NCBI RefSeq assembly: GCF_958450345.1
Contig: NC_088783.1
Coordinates: 58,256,395-58,320,394 of the forward strand
Reading direction: 5' to 3'
From: Calliphora vicina
Lineage: Eukaryota > Arthropoda > Insecta > Diptera > Calliphoridae
DNA length: 64,000 nt
The stretch's first letter is position 1; the number at the start of each line of letters is the position of its first letter. Positions 46,565 through 56,990 of the stretch are shown piece by piece. The position numbers were made by a program, and so were the translations under genes. The notes beneath the pieces are model-generated. The model searched no databases. It was not told where the DNA came from and worked only from the letters and a program-made list of their open reading frames with translations.

Positions 46565-48280
46565 ATGAACTCTCATAATGAGAGTAGACTCAGTTTAAAC
46601 GGTAGAAATGCCTACATATTTTTGAACGGGGAGGGTGAAAATAGAAGTGCTAACAAAAATATAAGAGATCCAGACTTTAACAAAAATTATTTAACCGCCA
46701 AACCGATTGAGAGAGCGCGCTCTTGTTCCCCCGTGATACAAATACATGAGAACAATATTGCACACACATCATCACCTAGTAATGCTTGTTTAGAACAAAG
46801 CATAAAAGAAAATAAAAAGTGTTCTGGTACAACAACAAATACTGCAGTAGATATAACAGAGTCGACAATGATAAATACACAAGCTTATGGTAATCCACTA
46901 ACAACACCTAGTGAGAGTTTTAATGTATTTAACACTAAAAATACCGTGATGGAAGATAATGGAACATCAAGTGGTGCTATACCTAAGGTTGGAAATAAGA
47001 TAAGTAAAACTAAATCTCCAGTTCAAACAGGTATGCTTAGATATATAAGAATTAATAAGCGAAATTTAAGTCCCCAGAAAAGTCTGCCTTCTGAGAAGAA
47101 GCAAAAAATTACTGATAACCCCTTGAAAAGTAACCGTTTTGCTCTCTTGAGTGAGGAAGATTCTAATCGTCAAAAAAATGATGATAAATCCATCCGTAAA
47201 CCGTTAAAACCACCACCAATATTCCTTCGTGAAACTAGCTCTAATAGCTTAGTGAAATCATTTATTGAACTCATTGGAAAAAATAATTTTCATATTGTTC
47301 CAATAAGAAAAGGAGGTGTGCAAGAGACAAAAATAGTTGTATACACTGAGGATTGTTATAGAAAAATTTCTCAACACCTAAATGACAGTAAGAAAAACTT
47401 TTATACATATCAACTTAAGAGTTGCAAGGGCTTGATAGTGGTCATAAAAGGTATAGAGTCCAGTGTAGATACAAACGAAATCAAGGAGGCCCTGGAAGAA
47501 TTGGGCTATCAGACAAAGAATGTAGTCAATATCTTTAATAGAGACAAGGTTCCTCAGCCAATGTTTAGGGTTGAGTTAGAGCCTGATGATAGGAAATTAA
47601 AAAATAATGAAACTCACCCTATATACACTCTAAGATATTTGTTGAATCGTAGAGTGAATATAGAGGAACCTCTTAAGCGTAATCGTCCAGTTCAGTGTAG
47701 TAATTGTCAGGAATTTGGACATACACGTAATTATTGTACCCTACGCACAGTATGTGTTGCATGCGGAGGCCTGCACTCTTCGTCACAATGTGATATAGTT
47801 GAGAATGGTCTCAGTAGGAAATGTGGTAACTGCGGTGGAGATCATTCCGCTAATTATCGCGGATGCCCGGTCTACAAGGAGTTACTAAAAAGATTAAGAG
47901 AGAGGCAAAAGCTGTTGAGAGGTGAAATAGTTGAATCAACACCTACAAATTCGGTATCTACATCTAGACCACTAAGTTCTGGAGTAGATTTTTCAAATGA
48001 TAAAATAAATGCGGCTCATCCAGTATCACAGGAAAATGGCCAGGGAGCTACAATTAATGCTGGAGCCAGCTCATACGCCAGTATTTTAAAAACGGGTTAT
48101 CAAAAGCCAAAAGTCCCCCAAAATATGGGAGGGTTGGAAAACCTTATGCAAACACTTACTGAGAATATTTCCTCTCTTAATCAAAATATGACTAACTTCA
48201 TGTCATCCATGCAAAACACAATACAAGAGCTTCTGAGAGCACAGAACCAAATGATTCAAATTCTATTAACAAGAAAATGA
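46565..48280 (+). CDS. ORF1: Jockey ORF1: gag-like nucleic-acid-binding protein (571 aa)
   Basis: ORF1 protein packages the element RNA and accompanies it to the nucleus. I start it at the first in-frame ATG, at 46565 (MNSHNESRLSLNGRNAYIFL). The frame stays open for 20 codons upstream but has no earlier ATG. The first ~190 residues are polar and low in complexity, and a basic stretch KSLPSEKKQKI follows at about 177. A PRE_C2HC-type region lies at about residues 290-375 (GLIVVIKGIESSVDTNEIKE...ALEELGY). Then come three CCHC-type zinc knuckles: CSNCQEFGHTRNYC at 378, CVACGGLHSSSQC at 397 and CGNCGGDHSANYRGC at 420. The C-terminus has a short heptad-like tract (NLMQTLTENISSLNQNMTN). Its stop overlaps the start of ORF2 in ATGA. 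Confidence 0.93.
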   Translation: MNSHNESRLSLNGRNAYIFLNGEGENRSANKNIRDPDFNKNYLTAKPIERARSCSPVIQIHENNIAHTSSPSNACLEQSIKENKKCSGTTTNTAVDITESTMINTQAYGNPLTTPSESFNVFNTKNTVMEDNGTSSGAIPKVGNKISKTKSPVQTGMLRYIRINKRNLSPQKSLPSEKKQKITDNPLKSNRFALLSEEDSNRQKNDDKSIRKPLKPPPIFLRETSSNSLVKSFIELIGKNNFHIVPIRKGGVQETKIVVYTEDCYRKISQHLNDSKKNFYTYQLKSCKGLIVVIKGIESSVDTNEIKEALEELGYQTKNVVNIFNRDKVPQPMFRVELEPDDRKLKNNETHPIYTLRYLLNRRVNIEEPLKRNRPVQCSNCQEFGHTRNYCTLRTVCVACGGLHSSSQCDIVENGLSRKCGNCGGDHSANYRGCPVYKELLKRLRERQKLLRGEIVESTPTNSVSTSRPLSSGVDFSNDKINAAHPVSQENGQGATINAGASSYASILKTGYQKPKVPQNMGGLENLMQTLTENISSLNQNMTNFMSSMQNTIQELLRAQNQMIQILLTRK

Positions 48281-50940
48281 ATTTTTTGAAGATATGTTTC
48301 TGGAATGCAAATGGTTTAAACCAGCACAAATCGGAAATTTCCCATTTTATGTTAAATAAAAGCATCGATGTGATGTTAATTTCGGAGACACATCTTACAA
48401 ATAGATATAACTTTAATATATCAGGATACTCATTTTATTACACAAACCATCCGGATGGTAAGGCACATGGCGGTACCGGTATCATAATTAGAAACCGATT
48501 GAGACACTATGCCCTAGAAGCGTTTTCAAAGGATTATATGCAAGCAACATCTATTCGCCTTGAATACCCAGCTGGAGACCTAACTCTGAGCTCTATATAT
48601 TGCCCACCACGTTTTTCGATGACCAAGGAAAAATTTGAAGAATTCTTTATAACACTAGGAGATCGGTTTCTGGCATGTGGAGACTACAATGCCAAACATA
48701 CATATTGGGGTTCGCGATTGGTAAATCCCAGAGGTAGACAGCTGTATAAAGCTCTAGTTGATCGCAAAAATTGCTTAGATTTTGTGTCTCCTGGACACCC
48801 AACTTATTGGCCAACTGATCCTAGAAAAATTCCTGATCTAATAGACTTCGCCATATGCAGAAATATTATTCGGAATGCAATATCCACAGAAATATCCTAT
48901 GATCTATCTTCTGACCACTCTCCTGTAATTATTAATTATTGTGAGAGACCCAACACCCCAAGATTTCCTAAGGACTCTTTGTATTTTAAGACAAATTGGC
49001 TAAAATATAGGAAATATATCAGCAGTCATATCCACACAAATCCTAATTTACAGTGTGAGGAAGACATAGATAGGACCGTTAATGACTTCACGTCATTGAT
49101 TGTTTCGGCTCTGGAACACTCTAGGTGCCAGATCCCTCCAAAAACTAATACGCCTATTTCAAGTTCGGATATTGAAAGACTTCTTCTCGAAAAGAGAAGA
49201 CTCAGAAGAGAATGGCAACATAATAGATCACCTGCTGCAAAGCAGAGGCTGTCCGCAGCAGTACGAAAACTGAAAAGAGCCCTTCATTTAGAGGAGGATC
49301 GCATAAACGAAAAATATATTAAAAGTTTGACGAGTACAAAATACACAAATTTCTCTCTTTGGAAGGCAACGAGGAACATTAAGCCACCGGTAGAGGCACA
49401 AAGCGCTTTAAGAAAAGCTGACGGAACCTGGGCACGAAGTGCTATAGAAAAAGCCTCAGTATTTGCTGTACATTTAAGTGAAGTATTTCAACCCAACTCC
49501 ACGGCAAATGAGTTTGAACTAGAAGAACTGCCAGCTTCAACAATGGCTAATGCAGCCCAATTCGATATTAGTCCTGAGGATGTTAATAGAGTAATTAAAA
49601 ATAAATTAGACTTGAAAAAATCACCGGGATATGATTTAATAACGCCATCAATGATTAAGAACCTACCAAATGTGGCAATAATTGTGCTATCTATATTGTT
49701 TAATGCGATCTTGAAACTAGGAATTTATCCAAAAAATTGGAAAATTTCTCAAATAATAATGATACCTAAACCGGGTAAAGATTTAACCCTGCCATCTTCT
49801 TATAGACCTATTAGCCTACTCCCTTGTTTGTCGAAGTTATTCGAAAAAATATTCCAGGAAAAGATAATACCTTTTTTGAATGATGGAAACATTATCCCAG
49901 TACACCAATTTGGTTTCCGTGAACATCATGGCACCATTGAACAGGTCAATCGTTTAACTGGAGAGATTCGAAAATCTTTTGAATTAAAGAAATATTGTTC
50001 TGCCATCTTTTTAGACGTTGCTCAGGCTTTTGACAAGGTATGGCATAAGGGTCTAATACATAAAATCAAATGTTTACTACCACTATGTACTCATAAATTG
50101 CTGGAGTCTTATTTATCGAATAGACTTTTCAGAGTTAAGTACAATGATTATGTGACGAGAGAATGCAAGATTGGAGCTGGCGTTCCACAGGGAAGTGTAC
50201 TAGGACCTACACTATATTTGATTTACACCTCCGACCTCCCTACGTGCGATAAACTAACAATTTCAACATTTGCTGATGATACCGCCATTATTTGCTCAGA
50301 CGAAAACCCACTCATGGCATCTAGTCAACTACAGAATTACCTCGTACGTGTGGAGTCATGGTTGAAAAACTGGCGAATAAAGGTAAATGAGCTGAAAAGT
50401 AAACATGTTACGTTCGCTCTAAGGAGAGGAAATTGCCCACCTGTCACACTCAACAACGTTAATATACCGCAGTCTGATTATGTCACCTACCTTGGTATTC
50501 ATCTAGATAGACGGCTTACTTGGCGCCGACACATAGAAACCAAGAGACTTCACATGAAGTTAAAAGCCTCTAGCTTTCATTGGTTAATCAGTGACCAATC
50601 AAAATTAAGCCTTGAATATAAAGTCATCCTGTATAAGACCGTTTTAAAACCAATTTGGACATATGGAATTCAATTATGGGGAATGGCTAGCAACACCAGT
50701 ATTGATCTTATACAGAGGGCCCAATCTAAAATTCTTCGGACCATGACGGGAGCACCATGGTACATAAGAAATGAAAACATCCACAGAGACTTAGAAGTGA
50801 CATTGGTAAAGGAAGAGTTCGAGAAAGTCCGTGAGAAATATATTGTGAAGCTGCGTAACCATCCCAATACGCTTGCAAGACAACTTGTGCAGACCCAAAC
50901 CCGATCCAGGCTCCGTAGAGCAGATCTACCACCCCGCTAA
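48277..50940 (+). CDS. ORF2: Jockey ORF2: AP-like endonuclease and reverse transcriptase (887 aa)
   Basis: ORF2 nicks target DNA and reverse-transcribes element RNA from the nick. The endonuclease domain covers about residues 1-225: CFWNANGL at 7, ISETHL at about 36, CGDYNAKHTYWGS at about 140, and the catalytic SDHSPV at 212. RT follows: PKPGKDLTLPSSYRPISLLP, FGFREHHGTIEQ, AIFLDVAQAFDKVWHKGL with the first catalytic Asp, GVPQGSVLGPTLYLIYTSDL and FADD at 665-668. Then come YLGIHLDRRLTWRRHI and GIQLWGMAS. No RNase H domain is present, as usual for Jockey. All catalytic motifs look intact. The ATGA overlap with ORF1 suggests translation by termination-reinitiation or leaky scanning; which one is not shown by the sequence. 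Confidence 0.96.
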   Translation: MNFLKICFWNANGLNQHKSEISHFMLNKSIDVMLISETHLTNRYNFNISGYSFYYTNHPDGKAHGGTGIIIRNRLRHYALEAFSKDYMQATSIRLEYPAGDLTLSSIYCPPRFSMTKEKFEEFFITLGDRFLACGDYNAKHTYWGSRLVNPRGRQLYKALVDRKNCLDFVSPGHPTYWPTDPRKIPDLIDFAICRNIIRNAISTEISYDLSSDHSPVIINYCERPNTPRFPKDSLYFKTNWLKYRKYISSHIHTNPNLQCEEDIDRTVNDFTSLIVSALEHSRCQIPPKTNTPISSSDIERLLLEKRRLRREWQHNRSPAAKQRLSAAVRKLKRALHLEEDRINEKYIKSLTSTKYTNFSLWKATRNIKPPVEAQSALRKADGTWARSAIEKASVFAVHLSEVFQPNSTANEFELEELPASTMANAAQFDISPEDVNRVIKNKLDLKKSPGYDLITPSMIKNLPNVAIIVLSILFNAILKLGIYPKNWKISQIIMIPKPGKDLTLPSSYRPISLLPCLSKLFEKIFQEKIIPFLNDGNIIPVHQFGFREHHGTIEQVNRLTGEIRKSFELKKYCSAIFLDVAQAFDKVWHKGLIHKIKCLLPLCTHKLLESYLSNRLFRVKYNDYVTRECKIGAGVPQGSVLGPTLYLIYTSDLPTCDKLTISTFADDTAIICSDENPLMASSQLQNYLVRVESWLKNWRIKVNELKSKHVTFALRRGNCPPVTLNNVNIPQSDYVTYLGIHLDRRLTWRRHIETKRLHMKLKASSFHWLISDQSKLSLEYKVILYKTVLKPIWTYGIQLWGMASNTSIDLIQRAQSKILRTMTGAPWYIRNENIHRDLEVTLVKEEFEKVREKYIVKLRNHPNTLARQLVQTQTRSRLRRADLPPR

Positions 50941-51060
50941 GATGAGTGACAGTTTACCATAATGGCTCTCTTGCTGAAGAGCAAATAGTTTTAATTTTAG
51001 TTATAAGATTTAAATACTTATTGTAAGGTCAAAATAGACAGATTCAATAAATCAATAAAA

Positions 51061-51090
51061 CGTTAATAAAAAAAAAAAAAAAAAAAAAAA
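51061..51090 (+). terminator. 3' end and poly(A) tail of the Jockey element
   Basis: CGTTAATAAA is followed by an uninterrupted run of A up to 51090. Three overlapping AATAAA-like signals occur in the preceding 25 bases. The tail was copied from polyadenylated RNA during target-primed reverse transcription. Confidence 0.9.
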
Positions 51091-51119
51091 TTGTTCCTAA
51101 TATTTGCAATCCTATTAAA

Positions 51120-52122
51120 ATTTTGATATAAATTTTAGTTTTAGAAACTCAATGAATATGTAATAAAATCTTTATTTATTAGCGAAACTCAATGAAATTT
51201 TCAGCGTTTTTTAAGTTTCTCATTCTAAATAACAAGGTGTAAAAAACTTTGTCAAAAGGTCAAAGGGAATCCCGCAATTCCTAAAAATTGGAGCGAAAAT
51301 CTCAAAAATGGTATTTTTTTCAATTTTGCCTATAGGGTCCACATTTCCTTCGGGGCTGGGAAAATACTTTAGGGATAAATATGGAATACATCAGTGTTTC
51401 CAAAACTACTTTCCATTTTCTGATCCCAGCTTTGGGATTTTAGAACATGTGACCCAAAGTTGAAGTTTTTATAAAAAATAGGTCAATTTCCAAAGGGCGT
51501 GGGGCCGACATGTTCGAAAAATAGGACATGTTTTTTATACCAAAATGTTCTCCGTAAAGAAGCTTTATAGAAAAACATAAAATTGTTATATGTTCTTAAA
51601 GAAAGTTGTTTTTTAATAAAAAAAGAGTTAAGTCACCTTTTTGTCCAAAAAACACCAAAAATATACTATTTTTTGAATTTTTAAATTGAAAATCGGTTAT
51701 TTTTGGATTCGTACTTGATATTGCTCTGAAATCTTTTGTATGTTGTTGGTAATTTAGTTGTCTAACTAACAAATTCGAGTCCATTCGGTCCAAAAGTGCG
51801 CCCTATATTTTTAAAAAAGCGGACCAAGGTATGGCAAAATTTTAAAATTTCAATTTTGAAATGCCTAAAACTAGGAAATTATAAGAGATAAATAGCACAC
51901 GCAAGCATGTCTTTTCAAGAGCGAGCCGAGCGCTTTCCAAAAATATAAAATTCTTTGAAATCGGATGGGAAACAAAAAAATGGCACGTGTTTAAAAATTA
52001 TACATGTCGAAGATACCCTACTTTGAGCCCCCATAGCGCCGCCCCTGTAGCATTTGTAGGGTCCACCCGTTTAGAAATGCCAGATTTATTTCCAAAAAAT
52101 TTCGATTCTGCCCCACTGTGCA
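51120..52122. repeat. Unclassified interspersed repeat XY, copy 2
   Basis: Part X is inverted here (51140-51440: GGTCAAAGGGAATCCCGCAA, then CATTTCCTTCGGGGCTGG). About 550 bases not shared with copy 1 follow, and then part Y in direct sense (51995-52122: TACCCTACTTTGAGCCCCCA). Since X occurs in both orientations relative to Y, X may be an inverted terminal or subterminal part of a longer element. The Jockey element borders or interrupts its left side. Confidence 0.55.
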
Positions 52123-52550
52123 TTGTGGCATGAGCTGTGTGGTAGGTAGCGCCGTCCTGTTGAAATCACATGTCGTTGGTGTCCATATCATCCAAATAAG
52201 GCCAAAAGAAGTTGATAAAAATTGACCTATAGTGCTCTGTGGTAGGTAGCGCCACCACATGTCGTTGGTGTCCATATAATCCAAATAAGGCCAAAAGAAG
52301 TTGATAAAAATTTACCTATAGCTCTCGTCCGTGGCGGTGCTGATGTCGTTCTCAAAGAAATATGGACCAATGATGCCGCCAGACCAAAATTCACACCAAA
52401 GATTGACTTTTTCGGGATGCATTTGAAGCTCTTGAATATCTTGCTGATTGGTATCGTCCCAAATTCGACAATTTGGTTTGTTGAATGGGCGAAGAGCGAG
52501 GAACGTTGACCGAACAGGACACCAATTTTGATCAAACAATTTTATCATTT
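52123..52550 (-). pseudogene. Mariner-type (IS630-Tc1-mariner) transposase remnant, central/C-terminal
   Basis: The minus-strand frame reads ALRPFNKPNCRIWDDTNQ, then QMHPEKVNLWCEFWSGGI and GPYFFEND, matching the HPEKVTVWCGFWSGGIIGPYFF block of a mariner-like lineage. The downstream part (FWPYLDYMDTNDMWW / ATYHRA, family form D-x-WFQQDGATCHTA) is frame-shifted. It is also present twice, because a block with GTGGTAGGTAGCGCC and CATGTCGTTGGTGTCCATAT is tandemly duplicated (52138-52230 and 52239-52318). It is inactive. Confidence 0.75.
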
Positions 52551-52639
52551 GCAGATGAAGTTAATCCGAGCTAAAGAAAACTGTTGCTTAAGCTTCAGAC
52601 TACGAGGGTGGGGTCATTTTCGTAGCCCAATTCATGGAT

Positions 52640-52930
52640 TTTTGCCATAGAAACTGCCCATGTGTGTTACCTTTTGTGCACCCGATTGTGGTCAAACGCG
52701 GCAGCCATCTTACGGAAAGATTTCTCATTCCCAAGTGATCATTCAAACCACTGAGCCATGTAAAACACCTATGGCTTCCACAATCTTTCGCACTTTTAAT
52801 CTCCGATCGGACAACCCCATACCGAGATTTTTATCTATTGTTTCTGGTATAAAGACCTTAACTGGGCGTCCAGAATGTTCGGCATCTTCCACTTTTTTTA
52901 TCAAGCATTATTCCGCAAAATATAATGCTT
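52640..52930 (-). pseudogene. Mariner transposase remnant, irritans-like N-terminal part
   Basis: Reading the minus strand with frame corrections gives KKVEDAEHSGRPVKVF-like sequence, GLSDRRLKVRKIVEAIGV and HGSVV, then RNLS-RWLPRL. This is the helix-turn-helix region of irritans-group mariner transposases. The adjacent C-terminal-like remnant at 52123-52550 seems to belong to a different mariner lineage, so this may be two elements side by side on the same strand. Frameshifts and stops throughout. Confidence 0.55.
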
Positions 52931-54540
52931 GTGGATTATTTAAAGCCTCTTACGCACTTTAGTAGGGACAGAGGGGTGGGTGTAACATGATATATGGATA
53001 TGACATACGACTTACCCTGATGGTTCCAAGATGATGTTTTCTGTTGTGAACTAGTCTTAAAATTGGTATACCCAATATACTGTCTGCCAACTTAGTCAGA
53101 CAGTATTAGGGATAGCTCTCCAGCTAGAACGTCTATCTGATATTACCCTTGTATGGTTTGCTGCGCATATATACTACCGTGGTAATGACCAGAAGGAAGA
53201 GCTGGTTATAGAAAAATGCGCCATTTCAAAAGCATTCAAACTTGATCTAGTTCAACGATCTCATTGAGTGGTTTGGTCTTGTCAAATCATTTCTACTTCA
53301 TTGCTTTCAGGCAATGAGCTGACTTTGAATGGTTATAAAGAAAATGAAAGTATTGGGCTAATATCTTGGAAACTAGAAGCTCTACACTATGTTATTCTGT
53401 TCTAATTCTTTTTAATATAACGTTGGTTTTTGATGTCTAACCGCAACAGACATGAGAAATTTGAATACAAATTGGTACCGAATATGGGTATACCAATGGG
53501 TAACGATTTGAAAAACGGCTTGCTGATTTAAACAATTGGAAAGATTTCTTTCGTATCAAGATATTTATTTCTGGTAATTTCTGAAAAAAATTATAGTTTA
53601 TAGAGTTGTAACAAATTGCACACATTCAATTAATGTTATAATTTTCCATGCTAAACTCTCTTGGAATTATATTCAATATCGCTGGACTCCCATGCAATTA
53701 CACATGTAAAATATTTCATTCCACATTAAATCTGCTGCATTATGGAAACTGTTGTGGTTTTGTAGCCAATCAATTCAATTGTAATTTGTTTTCAGCACAT
53801 GTGTGAAGAAGCTGTTGCAATTGTAAAATATAATAAAAGGAAAAAAGCAATAATACAAAATAAAATCAAGAATGAATTGTAATAAATGGAAAAAAATAAA
53901 AAATAAGTTAAAACAAATTGCATAAGTTGCATGTTCATTCTTACAATTTGTTCGCTTGGCGCACAGTATCTCTAGGGGTTTGAACGAGTATGAATCTGAG
54001 GAGAATTTAAAAATGAAAGTGGCCTTTTTAAACACTACATTTAGCTAGTCTGGGGTATCAATCTATTTTGCATTGAAACTTCATCACTCTTATTTTTGGA
54101 ATGTCTTAAATTGTATTTTGTAAAAATAGATAAATTATTTAATTTATATTGTTTAATAAAAGTAATTTCCATGCTCAAGCTCTGGGCAGTGATACTTATC
54201 GTGCTAAGGCTTTGCTGCGGACTAGTTTAAAGAAAGCTTTTCTAAAGATCATTACCAGTTTCAATTAATTATTATTTCGATTTTTAAAATTACTAAAGTT
54301 TAAACTTGGGAATGATATGATCTTCTGTACACTATTATTCCTAGATCTTTTAGAAACTCTAAGAAGGGCTGTTAAGGGAAGGCCTTGGTCCCCGCTTAAC
54401 ACTTACTCATCCTCTTAAAACCACACACATGTATGTTGTTAATAGAATTTTGTAATAAGTAGCAGCTATAACATTTACAAAGATGTGTTCTTACAGTTTT
54501 AGTTGAGTTTTCAAACTAAACAGTGTGACCAGAAATATAT
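52931..54540. other. Intergenic DNA, no gene recognised
   Basis: A short hairpin (ATACTGTCTG...CAGACAGTAT, about 53077-53106) is the only structure noted. Short frames on the minus strand at 53437-53625 and 53775-54035 have no recognisable motif. Confidence 0.3.
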
Positions 54541-54911
54541 TGTTACGTTTTTACCTTTTAAAAACGGTGGTTGGCAAATAAAAGCGATCAGTAGTTTAAA
54601 ATTGGTAACAAAACTTTATTTATTTAGACAACACTTTAAATAGTTAAACTCTTTTAATGAACACACTTATTTTACACACTTTAAAACCACACTGGACAAG
54701 AATACACTGGTAATACAGTTGATGTTAATTCTAACAGCGCATATAATAAACTGACTCCCTCTGTTACTATTTGTAGACACAGTGTCATCTTCTAGTAGTT
54801 TCATGAATTATCATAACGGACAAAACGAGAATGTTACATTTCTAGAGCTTTTAGCAGCTTTAATGTTAATGTTAGCAGCTTAAACAGTTAATGCTGTCCA
54901 ACTTATAAACA
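54541..54911 (-). mobile_element. Second solo LTR of the same family, decayed
   Basis: It starts TGTTACGTTTTTACC, like the LTR at 38658. It shares the AGTAGTTTAAAA, GTAACAA-CTTTATTTATTTA and AGTTGATGTTA segments. On the minus strand, CTACAAATAG (TATA-like) precedes AGTCAGTTT (initiator) with the same spacing. ATAT precedes the left end (54537-54540), and a possible right end ATAAACA|ATAT lies at 54911, shorter than the 533-bp copy. The right boundary and duplication are less certain than for the first LTR. Confidence 0.55.
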
Positions 54912-54915
54912 ATAT

Positions 54916-56140
54916 TAATAACAGCAGGTTATCAACATTGTCGATAAGTATAAATTTATACTGTTGGAAAATGATGAAGTTGTTAAACATGTTAAAAGTT
55001 GTATGAAGAATTTTTGTCCCATTTTAAATGCATGCAATTGTAGTCAACAACTAACAACAACTGCTTGCTGCAACTAAAAATTAAGCACAGCAGCAGCAAC
55101 AATTTAAAAAGAGCAAAATCCATACAATTTTATTTTTATTTTATATTTACTTCCTATTTTTGTTTTTTCACTATTTTTTTTTGTGAAATAAATGCAAATT
55201 GTTTTTACTTTATTCTTCTTCTCCTACTTCTTATCAAGCTTATTATGTTTTGTTTTTGTTGTCATTATTATTGCTATTGCTAATGTTGTTACCCCTACAC
55301 TTGTTGTTGGGTCTTTTTTTACTTTTTTGCAAATTTGTTTTAAAGAGTTTGCAAGGCAGTTGGATAAAGGAATTATATCCTTCTATAAATCTAGATCTCT
55401 TATAGTTGATTCCATATAAATATAGATAATTCTTTTCAATCGGAAAGATTTGACATTATTTTTAATTTTTCATATACGTGAGGTATTTCTCACTGGGGCC
55501 TTGAGGTTACGCCCCCCACCCCTTGGTGTTTATAGTCCAAATTCAAAACATAAACTCAACTACACCTCCTCTATAGCAATGGACAATTTCATTATCGGAA
55601 TATGCGTTTAGAAGTTATATATTTATTTTCAGTTCCCCCAATTATACATTGGCTAGAGGTCATAAATTGCGATTTGTGATGTGAAAAATAACCAGATAAT
55701 CTAACTACTTGAGGAAAACTATTTTTTTTAATTTATTTGATTTTAATAGAGATTTCATTCCTTTACATTTATGCTTTCGATGCTTAAATATTATGTGGCA
55801 ATAAATTTGCTCCTTTGGCCCCTAGTGTTTTTAATAAGAAACTAAGTAATTCTGGTAAATCATTTCTAGAATGAGGCAGAGTGCAAAAGTGAAGGCAGCT
55901 CTTTTAATAAGCGTTAATGCGTGCATAATCACTTTTAATACATTTGTAATGATTTTTATGAGAATAATGCATTAATTTAAAAGGAATTTTAAATAATGTT
56001 GAGAAGATGTTAAAACAGATTATTATAAATTAAATGAATTCCAAGTACTTTCATTAATAATTATGAAATTTCTACTTATAACTGTGAGTAATGCTTTGTT
56101 CTATAAAATTATACAACGATTGGGATTAATCCAAAGTTAA
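54916..56140. other. Intergenic DNA, no gene recognised
   Basis: The three overlapping hydrophobic frames at 55065-55419 all come from T-rich low-complexity DNA and contradict one another; none is a credible gene. Confidence 0.35.
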
Positions 56141-56990
56141 AGTATAAATAGAGCCACGATTAAGACTAATTTTGGAGTATAAATAGAGCCACGATTAATA
56201 TTAAATTTGGAGTATAAATAGAGCCACGATTAAGACTAAATTTGGAGTACACGATTAGTAGAAAATTTGGAGTATAAATAGAACCACGATTAATATTAAA
56301 TTAGGAGTATAAATGAGCCACGATTAATATTAAATTTGGAGTATAAATAGAGCCACGATTAATATTAAATTTGGAGTATAAATAGAAACACGATTAGTAT
56401 TAAATTTGGAGTATAAATAGAGCCACGATTAAGACTAAATTTTGAGTATAAATAGAGCCCCGATTAAGACTAAATCTGCAGTATAAATAGAGCCATGATT
56501 AAGACCAAATTTGGAGTATAAATAGAGCCACGATTAATATTAAATTTGGAGTATAAATAGAGCCACGATTAAGACTAAATTTGGAATATAAATAGAGCCA
56601 CGATTAAGACTAAATTTGGAGTATAAATAGAGCCACGATTAATATTATATTTGGAGTATAAATAGAGCCACGATTAAGACTAAATTTGGAGTATAAATAG
56701 AGCCACGATTAAGACTAAATTAGGAGTATAAATGAGCCACGATTAATATTAAATTTGGAGTATAAATAGAGCCACGATTAAGACTACATTTGGAGTATAA
56801 ATAGAGCCACGATTAAGACTAAATTTGGAGTATAAATAGAGCCACTATTAAGACTAAGTTTGGAGTATAAATAGAGCCACGATTAAGACTAAATTTGGAG
56901 TATAAATGGAGACAGGATTAAGACCAAATTTATCGACGATTAAAGCGTATAAATAAAGCCACGATTAAGGCTAAATTTTGAGTATAAGTA
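56141..56990. repeat. 35-bp satellite, main block (~24 units)
   Basis: The unit is 35 bases, made of GAGTATAAATAGAGCCACG followed by ATTAAGACTAAATTTG. Two main variants alternate irregularly: ATTAAGACTAAA and ATTAATATTAAA. Some units lack a few bases. The core TATAAATAG matches the TATA-box consensus. Divergence is higher than in the 11-bp satellite. No coding capacity. Confidence 0.95.

Larger units (their letters stand above)
46320..51090 (+). mobile_element. Full-length Jockey-clade non-LTR retrotransposon (4.77 kb)
   Basis: The element has a 5' leader of about 245 bases, two overlapping open ORFs, a ~125-base 3' leader with AATAAA-type signals (CAATAAATCAATAAAACG) and a terminal poly(A) run. 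It is flanked by an A-merged target duplication: TTGTTCC at 46313-46319 and 51091-51097, extendable to about 10 bases through the adjacent A residues. With no frameshift or premature stop in either ORF, full length, and matching flanks, it is a recent and potentially active insertion. It landed at the edge of repeat XY copy 2. Confidence 0.93.

Noticed and set aside
55065..55419. Three overlapping hydrophobic open frames resembling membrane proteins
   Set aside because: They are T-rich low-complexity translations in conflicting frames with no conserved motif.
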